A DNA stretch of 64,000 nucleotides from VXYL01 sp965199875 (GTDB lineage Bacteria; Pseudomonadota; Gammaproteobacteria; Pseudomonadales; Azotimanducaceae): contig OZ241346.1 in NCBI GenBank assembly GCA_965199875.1, positions 434,001 through 498,000 on the forward strand, given 5' to 3'. Positions 50,406 to 58,603 of this stretch are shown here, piece by piece (position 1 is the first letter of the stretch; every line of letters starts with the position of its first letter). Position numbers and translations under genes: made by a program. The notes below the pieces were generated by a model, which saw only the letters and a list, made by a program, of their open reading frames with translations, had not been told where the DNA came from and did no database searches.

Positions 50406-52722
50406 GCCGCGATTGTCGCCAAGGCGGCGCTGGAAAGAAACACTGCTGCTCGTCGCCCTGGCTGGCAGCGCCCGTGGCGAACTGGCCGAATCCCTTTGGC
50501 GAACGCCGGCGCCAGCCGGCCAGCGCGCCTGCCACGGGCTGTACGCACCGCCCGCAGCGTCGCCGGCGACGAACGTCGACCCGTCCGTGGTGCAGTTGCA
50601 GGCCAGCTCGTTGTCGCGGACTGGCGGCACGACCACGGTGCGCGGCGACGTCGTGGTGCTGCAAGGCGCAAGACGGCTGCGTTCCGCCGAGGTGATCATC
50701 GACGAAGACGCCGGCATCGCCCGCAGCGGCGCAGAAACCCGGCTTAGCGACGACGGCGTGGAAGTGCTCGGGCGAAGCGCCGTCTTCGGTCTCTTCGAGC
50801 CCACCGCGCGGCTTGCCGATGCGGAGTTCGTGCTGACCAAACCGCAACTGCGCGGCCACGCTGCGGACGTCGAGCGCAAGGAACGGGCCGTGCGGCTGCG
50901 CGAAGCGTGGCTGACGCGCTGTCCGCCCGGCCGCCGGAGCTGGCGTCTGCGCGCCGCCGAATTGAGCGTCGACGAGGGCGAGACGTTCGCCAGCGCCCGC
51001 CATGTGCGCGTCGATGTCGGCAGCGTGCCGGTGTTCTACGCGCCCTACCTGCGCTTTCCAACCGGCAGGGAGCGCATGAGCGGCTTTCTGTTTCCAAGTC
51101 TGTCGAGCAGCGACGGCGTCGACGTCTCGCTGCCCTACTACTGGAACCTGGCGCCCAACTACGACGCCACGTTGACGCCGCGCTGGATCGGCAGGCGCGG
51201 CGCCGGCCTGGCGGCGGAGCTGCGCCACCGCAGCCGCTTCCAGGACAACGTGTTGAACGTGGCGCTGCTGCCGCAGGACGACGACTACGACGGCGAGCAG
51301 TCCCGGCGCGACTATCTGGCCAGCGGCGGCGCGGCGGCGAACTTCGCTCCGGCGGATCGCTGGCTGCTGGACGTCGATCACCGCGGACGCTGGGGCGGCG
51401 TTCGCACGCTGCTGGACGTCGATGCCGTCAGCGACAGCGACTACTTCATCGACTTGGGTTCGGACGTCGGCAGCGGCAGCCGAGTGCTGCTGGAGCGCCG
51501 CGCCGAGCTGCGCTACGACCGCCACGGCAAGCAGCGGCTGACTTCGCGCCTGTGGTTGCAGAGCTTTCAGCGGTTGGAGCCGGGCCGCGCACCCTACCGG
51601 CGGCTGCCGGAAGCCAGCCTGAGCACCGGCGGCGCGTTGCGGGGGCCGCTGCAATGGTCCCTCGACGGCGCATGGGCGGCGTTTCGACGCGATGCCGGCG
51701 CATCGGCAACCGGCATCGACGCGGTGATCGGCGAGCGGCTGCATCTGGAACCCCGGCTGCGCCTGCCGCTGCAACGGGCCTGGGGAACGCTGGCGCTGTC
51801 GGCGGCGGCACGACATACCCGCTACGCCTTGCGCCGAACGCCCGAAGCCGTCGACAACCGGCCACGACGCGACATCGCGCTGGCCAGCATCGACGGCAGC
51901 TTGTTCTTCGAGCGCGACGCCGGGCGCTGGCTGCACACCGTGGAACCGCGCCTGCGCTATCTGTACCAAGGCTTCGCCGAACAGGGCGATCTGCCGCGTT
52001 TCGACGCCGCCCGGCCGACACCCTCGTACCAGCAGCTGTTCCGCGACAACCGCTTTGCCGGCCTCGACCGTCTGGGCGACGCCAATCAGCTGGCCGTCGG
52101 CGTCGTCTCGCGCCTGCTCGAACACGCCACCGGCGCCGAGCAACTCGCCGCGGCGGTCGGCGCCATCGTCTATTTCGACGACCGGCGCGTGGTGCTCGAG
52201 GGAGCGGCCGGCGCCGAGCAGCGGCAGCCGACCTCGGCGCTCGCTGGCGAAGTGCGCGGCGCGCTTGGCGACCTTCGGCTGGACCTGCGCCTGGCCTTCG
52301 ACCCCAACAACGACGACGAAGTGGATGCTGCGGCCTTGGGCCTCTCGTATCGCCCGGACCGCCAGCGGATCGTCAACCTGGCCTACCGCCGACGACGACT
52401 GAACGACACCCGCCAAACGGACCTCTCCTTCCACTGGCCGCTGGCGCCACGTTGGAGCCTGTTCGGCCGCTGGAACCACGACTGGCGCGAGCAGCGCAGC
52501 GTCGATGCGTTCGCCGGCGTCGGCTACGCCAGCTGCTGCCTCGGCGTCAAGCTGCTTTGGCACGACTCCGTCGAAACGCCGGCGAACCGGCCAACGACGA
52601 ATCCCCGGCGAGACCGGGGCGTGCTGCTGCAAATCGAGTTTCGCGGCCTGGCGGGATTCGGCAGCAAGGTGGATTCGCGCTTGCGGCGCGGCATCAAGGG
52701 CTATCGACCGGCACCGGGCTGA
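50404..52722 (+). CDS. lptD: LPS-assembly protein LptD
   Basis: 772 residues from ATG 50404; signal peptide KETLLLVALAGSARG. N-terminal OstA/LptA-like periplasmic domain (about 60-210, GDVVVLQGARRLRSAEV), then the LptD beta barrel with ASARHVRVDVGSVPVFYAPYL cut to its key VPVFYAPY motif. Cys residues (RACHGLY, TRCPPG, ASCCLG) could form the disulfides LptD needs. It inserts lipopolysaccharide into the outer membrane with LptE (not in the window). First gene of lptD-surA-rsmA-apaG-apaH-cca. The start overlaps the amgK start (CATG), so its promoter must lie inside amgK. Confidence 0.95.
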   Translation: MPRLSPRRRWKETLLLVALAGSARGELAESLWRTPAPAGQRACHGLYAPPAASPATNVDPSVVQLQASSLSRTGGTTTVRGDVVVLQGARRLRSAEVIIDEDAGIARSGAETRLSDDGVEVLGRSAVFGLFEPTARLADAEFVLTKPQLRGHAADVERKERAVRLREAWLTRCPPGRRSWRLRAAELSVDEGETFASARHVRVDVGSVPVFYAPYLRFPTGRERMSGFLFPSLSSSDGVDVSLPYYWNLAPNYDATLTPRWIGRRGAGLAAELRHRSRFQDNVLNVALLPQDDDYDGEQSRRDYLASGGAAANFAPADRWLLDVDHRGRWGGVRTLLDVDAVSDSDYFIDLGSDVGSGSRVLLERRAELRYDRHGKQRLTSRLWLQSFQRLEPGRAPYRRLPEASLSTGGALRGPLQWSLDGAWAAFRRDAGASATGIDAVIGERLHLEPRLRLPLQRAWGTLALSAAARHTRYALRRTPEAVDNRPRRDIALASIDGSLFFERDAGRWLHTVEPRLRYLYQGFAEQGDLPRFDAARPTPSYQQLFRDNRFAGLDRLGDANQLAVGVVSRLLEHATGAEQLAAAVGAIVYFDDRRVVLEGAAGAEQRQPTSALAGEVRGALGDLRLDLRLAFDPNNDDEVDAAALGLSYRPDRQRIVNLAYRRRRLNDTRQTDLSFHWPLAPRWSLFGRWNHDWREQRSVDAFAGVGYASCCLGVKLLWHDSVETPANRPTTNPRRDRGVLLQIEFRGLAGFGSKVDSRLRRGIKGYRPAPG

Positions 52723-52826
52723 CGCGCTGCCAGGCACGGATTCCGGTTTCGCCTTTCCGCTGCTGTGGCGATACCATAGCGGCTGTTGACCGGATTGACG
52801 ATCCCAACCGGCAGGAGCCACCTACC

Positions 52827-54182
52827 ATGATCGAGCGCGGGCAATACGGGCAAGCGAAGGGTGCGCGGCGCACCGGGGCGGTGGCGCTCGCCCTGCTGAC
52901 CATTCTGGCGGCAGCCGGGGCCGCGGCCGAGGTGAAGACCGTCGACGGCATCGCCGCGGTGGTCAACGACGACGTCGTGATGGCCAGCGAGGTGGTGGAG
53001 CGCTACGACGCGGTGATGCAGCGCATCGACGCCGAAGGCGGCGCGTCGCCGCCACGCAACGCCGTCCTGGAACAGATCCTCGAGCGGCTGATCCTCGAGA
53101 GCATCCAGCTGCAGGAAGCCGAGGCCCGGGGCGTCGTGCTCGACGACGAAACCCTCACCACGGCGGTGCGCAGCTACGCCGCGCAGAACCGGATGGACAT
53201 CGACGAGTTCATCGCCGCGCTCGATGCCGAGAACATCTCCTACCGGGCCTTCCGCGACCAGGTGCGGCGCCAGCTCACCCTCGACCGGGTGCAGCGCGAG
53301 GTGGTGAACCGGCGCGTCTACGTCACCGAACAGGACATCGACGAGCTGCTGGCGTCGCCCTTCTTCGCCGAGCAGATTTCCGACGAGTACCGGTTCGGGC
53401 ACATTCTGCTGGCGGTGGAACCGGGCGCCTCCCCGGAGCAGCTGGATTCAGCCCAAGCCAAGGCCGAAGGCATCGTGGCGGAACTGCGCGACGGCGCCGA
53501 CTTCGCCGCGCTGGCGGTGAAGCACTCCTCCACGTCCACCGCGCTCGAAGGCGGCGATCTGGGCTGGCGCAAGGCCAGCCGCGTTCCTGGCGTGTTCGCC
53601 GAACAGGCACTGGCGCTTGGCGTCGGCGAAGTCGCCGATCCGATCCGCAACGCTGCTGGATTCCACATCCTCAAGCTGCTCGACCAGCGCGGCGCCTCCC
53701 AGCAGACCGCCGACGAGACGCAGGCACGGCACATCCTGCTGAAGCCCTCGGCCATCCGCAACGAGGAGGAAACCCAGGCGGCGGCGGAGGAACTGCGCCA
53801 GCGCATCCTCGCCGGCGAGAGCTTCGAGGAACTGGCCATGGAACACTCGGAGGACCCGGCCAGCGCCCTGGCCGGCGGCGATCTGGGCTGGAGCACCGCG
53901 GACGCCTACGTGCGCGAGTTCCAGGAGGCGATGGCGGGCACGGAAGTAGGCGAACTGTCCCCGGCGTTTCGCACCGAGTTCGGCTGGCACGTCCTCGAGG
54001 TGCAAGGCCGGCGCGAGCAGGACGCCAGCGAAGAGGCGCGGCGCGACTACGCCGTGCGGGTGCTGCACGCCCAGCGCTTCGAGGAACGGCTGCAGGAGTG
54101 GCTGACGGAAATCCGCGACGAGGCGTTCGTCGAAGAGCGCATGTCCCTCGACGAGGATGGCGACGAGGCCGCCGATTCGTAG
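52827..54182 (+). CDS. surA: Periplasmic chaperone and peptidyl-prolyl isomerase SurA
   Basis: 451 residues from ATG 52827 with AGGAG nine bases upstream. Signal peptide (ALALLTILAAAGAAA), SurA N-domain (DGIAAVVNDDVVMASEV, then LILESIQLQEAEARG), and two parvulin domains (about 185-285 and 295-395), each with the GGDLGW motif. It escorts outer-membrane proteins, LptD among them, to the BAM complex. Gene order matches E. coli except that pdxA is missing between surA and rsmA. Confidence 0.96.
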   Translation: MIERGQYGQAKGARRTGAVALALLTILAAAGAAAEVKTVDGIAAVVNDDVVMASEVVERYDAVMQRIDAEGGASPPRNAVLEQILERLILESIQLQEAEARGVVLDDETLTTAVRSYAAQNRMDIDEFIAALDAENISYRAFRDQVRRQLTLDRVQREVVNRRVYVTEQDIDELLASPFFAEQISDEYRFGHILLAVEPGASPEQLDSAQAKAEGIVAELRDGADFAALAVKHSSTSTALEGGDLGWRKASRVPGVFAEQALALGVGEVADPIRNAAGFHILKLLDQRGASQQTADETQARHILLKPSAIRNEEETQAAAEELRQRILAGESFEELAMEHSEDPASALAGGDLGWSTADAYVREFQEAMAGTEVGELSPAFRTEFGWHVLEVQGRREQDASEEARRDYAVRVLHAQRFEERLQEWLTEIRDEAFVEERMSLDEDGDEAADS

Positions 54183-54960
54183 GCGTTTCGGCCAGCACTT
54201 CCTTGCGGATGCGGCGGTGGTGGAGCGAATCTTCGCGGCGCTGCGGCTTGAACCTTGCGACCACGTGGTGGAGGTCGGCCCGGGCAACGGCGTCCTCACC
54301 CGCCGTCTGCAGCGGGAAGCCGGCAGCGTCGCCGCGGTGGAAGTGGATCGACAGCTGGCGGCGCGGCTGCGCGAGGAACTCCCTGCGGTGAATACGATCG
54401 CCGGCGACGTGCTGAAGACGGACCTCGCCAGCCTGGCCGCCGCTGGCCAGGGCCGCTGCCGAGTCGTCGGCAACCTGCCCTACAACATCGCCACGCCGCT
54501 GCTCGGGCGGCTGTTCGCCGCATCGCGTCGCATCGCCGACATCCACGTCATGCTGCAAACGGAAGTCGCAACGCGCCTCACCGCGGCGCACGGCAGCCGC
54601 GCCTACGGCAGGCTGTCCGTCATGGCGCAGTACCACTGCGACATCGAGCCGCTCTTCGATGTCGAGGCGGCCAGCTTCTCGCCGCCGCCCAAGGTGTCTT
54701 CGACCTTCGTTCGCCTGGTGCCGCGTCCGGGCGACGGCTGCGACCCGCTGGCGCTGGATCGCGTGCTGCGGGTTTGCTTCGCCCAGCGTCGCAAGCAGCT
54801 GCGCAAGGCCCTCGCGTCGCTGCGCATCGAACCTGCCGAACTGGCCATCGACGCAACGGCCCGGGCCGAGACCTTGAGCGTGGCGGACTACGTCGCCCTG
54901 GCCAACGCGGCCGGCGGGCAGCGCCCTGCCCCGCGTCCGTCCGAAGCGCCAGCCGGATAG
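54157..54960 (+). CDS. rsmA: 16S rRNA (adenine1518/1519-N6)-dimethyltransferase
   Basis: 267 residues from ATG 54157, which lies 26 bases inside surA. The start is fixed by RRRFGQHFL at residues 8-16, the family's N-terminal motif. SAM site VEVGPGNGVLT, then NLPYNIATPL (motif IV). It dimethylates two adenines in helix 45 of 16S rRNA late in ribosome assembly; loss gives kasugamycin resistance. The overlap with surA suggests coupled translation. Confidence 0.96.
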   Translation: MATRPPIRRRFGQHFLADAAVVERIFAALRLEPCDHVVEVGPGNGVLTRRLQREAGSVAAVEVDRQLAARLREELPAVNTIAGDVLKTDLASLAAAGQGRCRVVGNLPYNIATPLLGRLFAASRRIADIHVMLQTEVATRLTAAHGSRAYGRLSVMAQYHCDIEPLFDVEAASFSPPPKVSSTFVRLVPRPGDGCDPLALDRVLRVCFAQRRKQLRKALASLRIEPAELAIDATARAETLSVADYVALANAAGGQRPAPRPSEAPAG

Positions 54961-54979
54961 CCTTGCCGCCGAGGGCGCC

Positions 54980-55348
54980 ATGCGCGGATTCGAGGTCAAA
55001 GTCGAAACCCGATTCATCGCCGCCGAATCGGACCCGGCAGCGCCTCGGTACGTCTTCGCCTACACCATCTCCATCAGCAACCACGGCAGCGAGACCGCGC
55101 AACTGCTGAATCGCTACTGGCTCGTCACCAACGGCGACGGCGAACAGCAGGAGGTGCGCGGACCCGGGGTGGTCGGCAATCAGCCGCGCATCGAACCCGG
55201 CGCGACCTTCCGCTACACCAGCGCCTGCGTGCTGGAGACGCCGGTGGGGGTGATGCAGGGCAGCTACGAGTTCGTCGACGGCGCTGGCGAGACCTTCGAC
55301 GTGCCCATCGACGCCTTCTCGCTGGCGGCGCCCAACGCCGTGCATTGA
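54980..55348 (+). CDS. apaG: ApaG domain protein (Co2+/Mg2+ efflux family)
   Basis: 122 residues, usual length. Fibronectin-III-like beta fold with the family blocks RYVFAYTISISNHG, LLNRYWLVTNGDG, VVGNQPRIEPGATFRYTS and MQGSYEFVDGAGETFDVPI shortened to core GSYEF. The cellular role is unclear. The stop overlaps the apaH start by one base (TGATG). Confidence 0.95.
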   Translation: MRGFEVKVETRFIAAESDPAAPRYVFAYTISISNHGSETAQLLNRYWLVTNGDGEQQEVRGPGVVGNQPRIEPGATFRYTSACVLETPVGVMQGSYEFVDGAGETFDVPIDAFSLAAPNAVH

Positions 55349-56169
55349 TGGCGACGTACATCGTCGGCGACGTGCAAGGCTGCTTCGCCAGCTTGCAGGC
55401 GCTGCTGCAGGAGTTGGGCTTCGGAGATCGGGATTCGCTCTGCTGCGTTGGCGATCTGGTGAATCGGGGGCCGGACTCTCTCGCCGTGCTGCGTTTCGCC
55501 AAAGACCTGGGCGCGCGCTTCCTCTGCACGCTCGGCAATCACGACCTGCACTGGCTGGCGATGATCTACGGCGGCCATCCTCAGCGCCGAGGCGACACCT
55601 TGCAGGCGTTGCTGGACGCGCCGGATCGGTTCGTGCTGGCCGAGTGGCTGCGCCGGCAGCCCCTGCTTGCCGAAATCGACGATCTGCTCCTGGCCCATGC
55701 CGGCATCCCACCGCAGTGGAACCTCGATGCCGCGCGCGGGGCCGCCAGAGAGCTGGAGGGCGTGCTCGCCGGCGGCGAGCGCGAGGCCTTCTTCAAGGCC
55801 ATGTACGGCAACGAGCCCTCGCTGTGGGACGACGCGCTCTGCGGCCAGGCGCGGCAGCGCGCCATTGCCAACTATCTGACGCGCATGCGCCTCGTCGACG
55901 CCGAAGGACGCATGGAGTTTTCCCACAAGGGAGGCTTGGCGGGAGCGCCAGCAGGCTACCTGCCCTGGTTCCGCCTTCCCTCGCGCATCGACAAGACCGT
56001 CGTCTTCGGCCACTGGGCGGCACTGGACGGGCGGACTGGCAATCCTCGCTTCGTCGGCCTCGACACCGGCTGCGTCTGGGGGCGGTGGCTGACCGCCATG
56101 CGCGTCGAAGACCGGCGGCTGTTTCGCGTACCTGCTGCGGAGCTCGCGGTCGCCGGGCCGTCGCCGTGA
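55348..56169 (+). CDS. apaH: Symmetrical bis(5'-nucleosyl)-tetraphosphatase
   Basis: 273 residues. Metallophosphatase motifs GDVQGCF, GDLVNRGPDS, GNHDLHWL and a later FGHWA. It splits Ap4A into two ADP, clearing an alarmone made under stress, and also removes Np4 caps from RNA in E. coli. Overlaps apaG at its start and cca at its end (GTGA), so the three are probably co-translated. Confidence 0.96.
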   Translation: MATYIVGDVQGCFASLQALLQELGFGDRDSLCCVGDLVNRGPDSLAVLRFAKDLGARFLCTLGNHDLHWLAMIYGGHPQRRGDTLQALLDAPDRFVLAEWLRRQPLLAEIDDLLLAHAGIPPQWNLDAARGAARELEGVLAGGEREAFFKAMYGNEPSLWDDALCGQARQRAIANYLTRMRLVDAEGRMEFSHKGGLAGAPAGYLPWFRLPSRIDKTVVFGHWAALDGRTGNPRFVGLDTGCVWGRWLTAMRVEDRRLFRVPAAELAVAGPSP

Positions 56170-57200
56170 AGACCTATCTGGTCGGCGGCGCCGTCCGCGA
56201 CCAGCTGCTGGGCAGGAAGCGCCCGGCGGACCGCGACTGGGTGGTGGTCGGCACCACCGCCGACGACTTGCTGGCACAAGGATTCCGGCAGGTGGGCCGC
56301 GACTTTCCCGTGTTCCTGCACCCGGAGAGCGGCGAACACCACGCGCTGGCGCGCACCGAACGCAAGACCGGCCACGGCCACGTTCGGTTCGTCTGCCACG
56401 CCGACCCGGACGTGACCGTCGAAGACGATCTGCGCCGCCGCGACCTGACCATCAACGCCATGGCAAGGGACGGCGACGGCCGCCTGATCGATCCCTTCGG
56501 CGGCGAGGCCGACATTGCCGCTCAACGGCTTCGGCATGTTTCGCCAGCGTTCGCCGAGGACCCGCTGCGGGTGTTTCGGGTCGCCCGCTTCGCCGCGCAG
56601 CTGCCGGACTTCCGCATCGCCGACGAAACCCTTGCGCTGATGCAGGCGATGCGCCCGGAACTGCCAGCGCTGTCCGGCGAGCGGGTGTGGCAGGAGTTCG
56701 TCAAGGCGGCGCCGAATCTTGGCCGCTTCTTCGGCGTCGTGGGCAAGCTGGACGGCGGCCACTGGTTCGACGCCTTGGATCTGCCGGCCACCGTCGCGCT
56801 GTTCGAGCGCCGCGCAGCCAGCAGCCGAGACGCCGCGCTGACGATGCCGGGCTGGGTCCACGAGGCGCACGTGGTTGGCAGGACCTACTCCCGACTGCGC
56901 GCCCCGCGACTGCTGCAACGCGCCGTGCGCGCCGTGGCCAGCCACGGCAGAACGTTGGCCGGCACCGGATCCGCCACGGCGCTGCTGAACGCCCTCGGCG
57001 CGCTGGACGCCTTCCGCCAAGGCCGTCTGACCGCGCTGGTGGCGGAGACCGTCGGCTGCTGCACGGACGCGGACACGCCGGCACTGCACGCGCTGATCGC
57101 GGAACTGAAGGCGTTGCGCGTCGAGGGGGCCTCCGGGCCCGACTACGGCAAGGCGCTGGCCGCGAAGCGTCTGGCGACGATCGAGCGCTGGCGCCATTGA
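56166..57200 (+). CDS. cca: CCA-adding tRNA nucleotidyltransferase
   Basis: 344 residues from GTG 56166, which overlaps the apaH stop and puts KTYLVGGAVRDQLL at the N-terminus, where it belongs. Metal-binding RPADRDWVVVG (DxD) and RRRDLTINAMA, then EDPLRVFRVARFAAQL (nucleotide pocket region). It builds or repairs the 3' CCA end of tRNA. There is no C-terminal HD domain as in the 412-residue E. coli enzyme, so this is the shorter form without phosphohydrolase activity. Confidence 0.93.
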   Translation: MKTYLVGGAVRDQLLGRKRPADRDWVVVGTTADDLLAQGFRQVGRDFPVFLHPESGEHHALARTERKTGHGHVRFVCHADPDVTVEDDLRRRDLTINAMARDGDGRLIDPFGGEADIAAQRLRHVSPAFAEDPLRVFRVARFAAQLPDFRIADETLALMQAMRPELPALSGERVWQEFVKAAPNLGRFFGVVGKLDGGHWFDALDLPATVALFERRAASSRDAALTMPGWVHEAHVVGRTYSRLRAPRLLQRAVRAVASHGRTLAGTGSATALLNALGALDAFRQGRLTALVAETVGCCTDADTPALHALIAELKALRVEGASGPDYGKALAAKRLATIERWRH

Positions 57201-57295
57201 CGCTCGAACGGACAGCGGAGTCCATGTGTGCCAAGCGGGCGTCCAAGCTCTCCTTGACGAGAGCGATCAGGTCAGAGACGTACTTGCGTTCCGTT

Positions 57296-57428
57296 GGGGC
57301 TAGCGCCCGAAACGTCAGCAGATTCGAGCCCAGACGCACCGTTCGACCGCGGCAGTTTGCGGAAGTCCGCCGTGCGTCTCGGCTGCGACGGCGCCGGCTT
57401 GGGTGTGTCGAACACCGGCGCTAGCCCC
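57296..57428. mobile_element. 133-bp MITE-like element with perfect 12-bp inverted ends
   Basis: GGGGCTAGCGCC (57296-57307) and GGCGCTAGCCCC (57417-57428) are perfect inverted repeats around 109 bases that also pair in part (AGACGCAC with GTGCGTCT). No coding content. It fills the gap between convergent cca and tsaD, reaching the first base of the tsaD stop. It could fold into one long hairpin and act as a terminator. Confidence 0.7.
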
Positions 57429-58450
57429 TAAGCGCAGTCAATCGCCGACAGCTCCGCCATCGGCCAGCGGGCTCTCGGGAACACCGCCAAGCCGTCGTGC
57501 TGCCCGGCGGCCAGGCGCAGGGCGCCAGCGTGGGCGATCATGGCGCCGTTGTCGGTACACAGCTGCGGCGGCGGGTAGACGACCTTCGGCAGCGCGTCCT
57601 GCAAGCGTTCGCGCAGACGCCGGTTGGCCGCCACGCCGCCGGCGGCTATCAGCGTCGACAGGCCGGATTCGGCCAAGGCGCGGCGGCACTTGATCGTCAG
57701 CGTATCGACCACCGCTTCCTCGAAGGCCCGGGCCACGTCGGCGACATCGCCGGGCGCCAGGCGTCGTCCGTCGCCGAGATCGCGGATCGTGTTCATGGTG
57801 AACGTCTTCAGGCCGGAGAAGCTCATGTCGAGGCCCGGCCGGCCGGTCATCGGCCGGGGGAAGCGAAAGCGCCCTGGATTCCCTCGTTCGGCCACCGCGG
57901 CAATCGCCGGGCCGCCGGGATAGCCGAGGCCGAGCATCTTTGCCGCCTTGTCGAACGCTTCCCCGGCCGCGTCGTCCTGGCTCTCGCCCAGGATGCGATA
58001 GCGCCCGATGCCATCAACGCGGACGATCTGCGTGTGTCCGCCGGACACCAGCAGCGCGGCGAAGGGAAACCCGGCGCCCTCGCCGCCGATCAGCGGCGCC
58101 AGCAGGTGCGCCTCCATGTGGTGGACGCCAATGGCCGGCGCATCGACGGCGAACGCCAGCGAGCGCCCCACCATCGCCCCGACCATCAACGCGCCGACGA
58201 GCCCCGGGCCGGTGGTGTAGGCCACGCCGTCAAGCTGCTCCGGGCGCCGCCCGGACTGGGCAAACACTTCTTGCAGAAGCGGCAGAATCTTGCGAATGTG
58301 ATCCCGCGAGGCCAACTCCGGCACGACGCCGCCGTACTTGGCGTGCAGCTCCACCTGACTGTAGAGACACTCCGCCAGCACCCCCTCGGCGCTATCGTAC
58401 AAGGCAACGCCTGTCTCGTCGCAGGACGTCTCGATGCCCAGCGTCAACAT
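57428..58450 (-). CDS. tsaD: tRNA N6-threonylcarbamoyladenosine transferase TsaD
   Basis: 340 residues. ASKHA fold: N-terminal LGIETSCDETGVALYD, metal-binding HHMEAHLLA (HxxxH), VSGGHTQIV, and a C-terminal TDNGAMIAHAG. With TsaB and TsaE it attaches threonylcarbamoyl to A37 of ANN-decoding tRNAs, an essential step. The usual neighbour rpsU is not upstream here; the 153 bases before the RND gene end hold nothing recognisable. Confidence 0.97.
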   Translation of the reverse strand: MLTLGIETSCDETGVALYDSAEGVLAECLYSQVELHAKYGGVVPELASRDHIRKILPLLQEVFAQSGRRPEQLDGVAYTTGPGLVGALMVGAMVGRSLAFAVDAPAIGVHHMEAHLLAPLIGGEGAGFPFAALLVSGGHTQIVRVDGIGRYRILGESQDDAAGEAFDKAAKMLGLGYPGGPAIAAVAERGNPGRFRFPRPMTGRPGLDMSFSGLKTFTMNTIRDLGDGRRLAPGDVADVARAFEEAVVDTLTIKCRRALAESGLSTLIAAGGVAANRRLRERLQDALPKVVYPPPQLCTDNGAMIAHAGALRLAAGQHDGLAVFPRARWPMAELSAIDCA

Positions 58451-58603
58451 GGGGACACCTTAACCCAAAAGACGCGCATGGCTACTCGGCAGGCACCGCC
58501 AGCCGCCAGCGGCGCGTACCGAGCCAGTAGAAGTCCACCCGCACCTGAAGCGCACCGTGGTGGACCGGCCAGCGGCGTCCGTCGCCACACCGAGTCGCGC
58601 CCG

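Noticed and set aside
57201..57427. A possible tRNA because of a TTCGAGCC stretch
   Set aside because: No acceptor, D or anticodon arms can be folded around it; the stretch is inside the inverted-repeat element.
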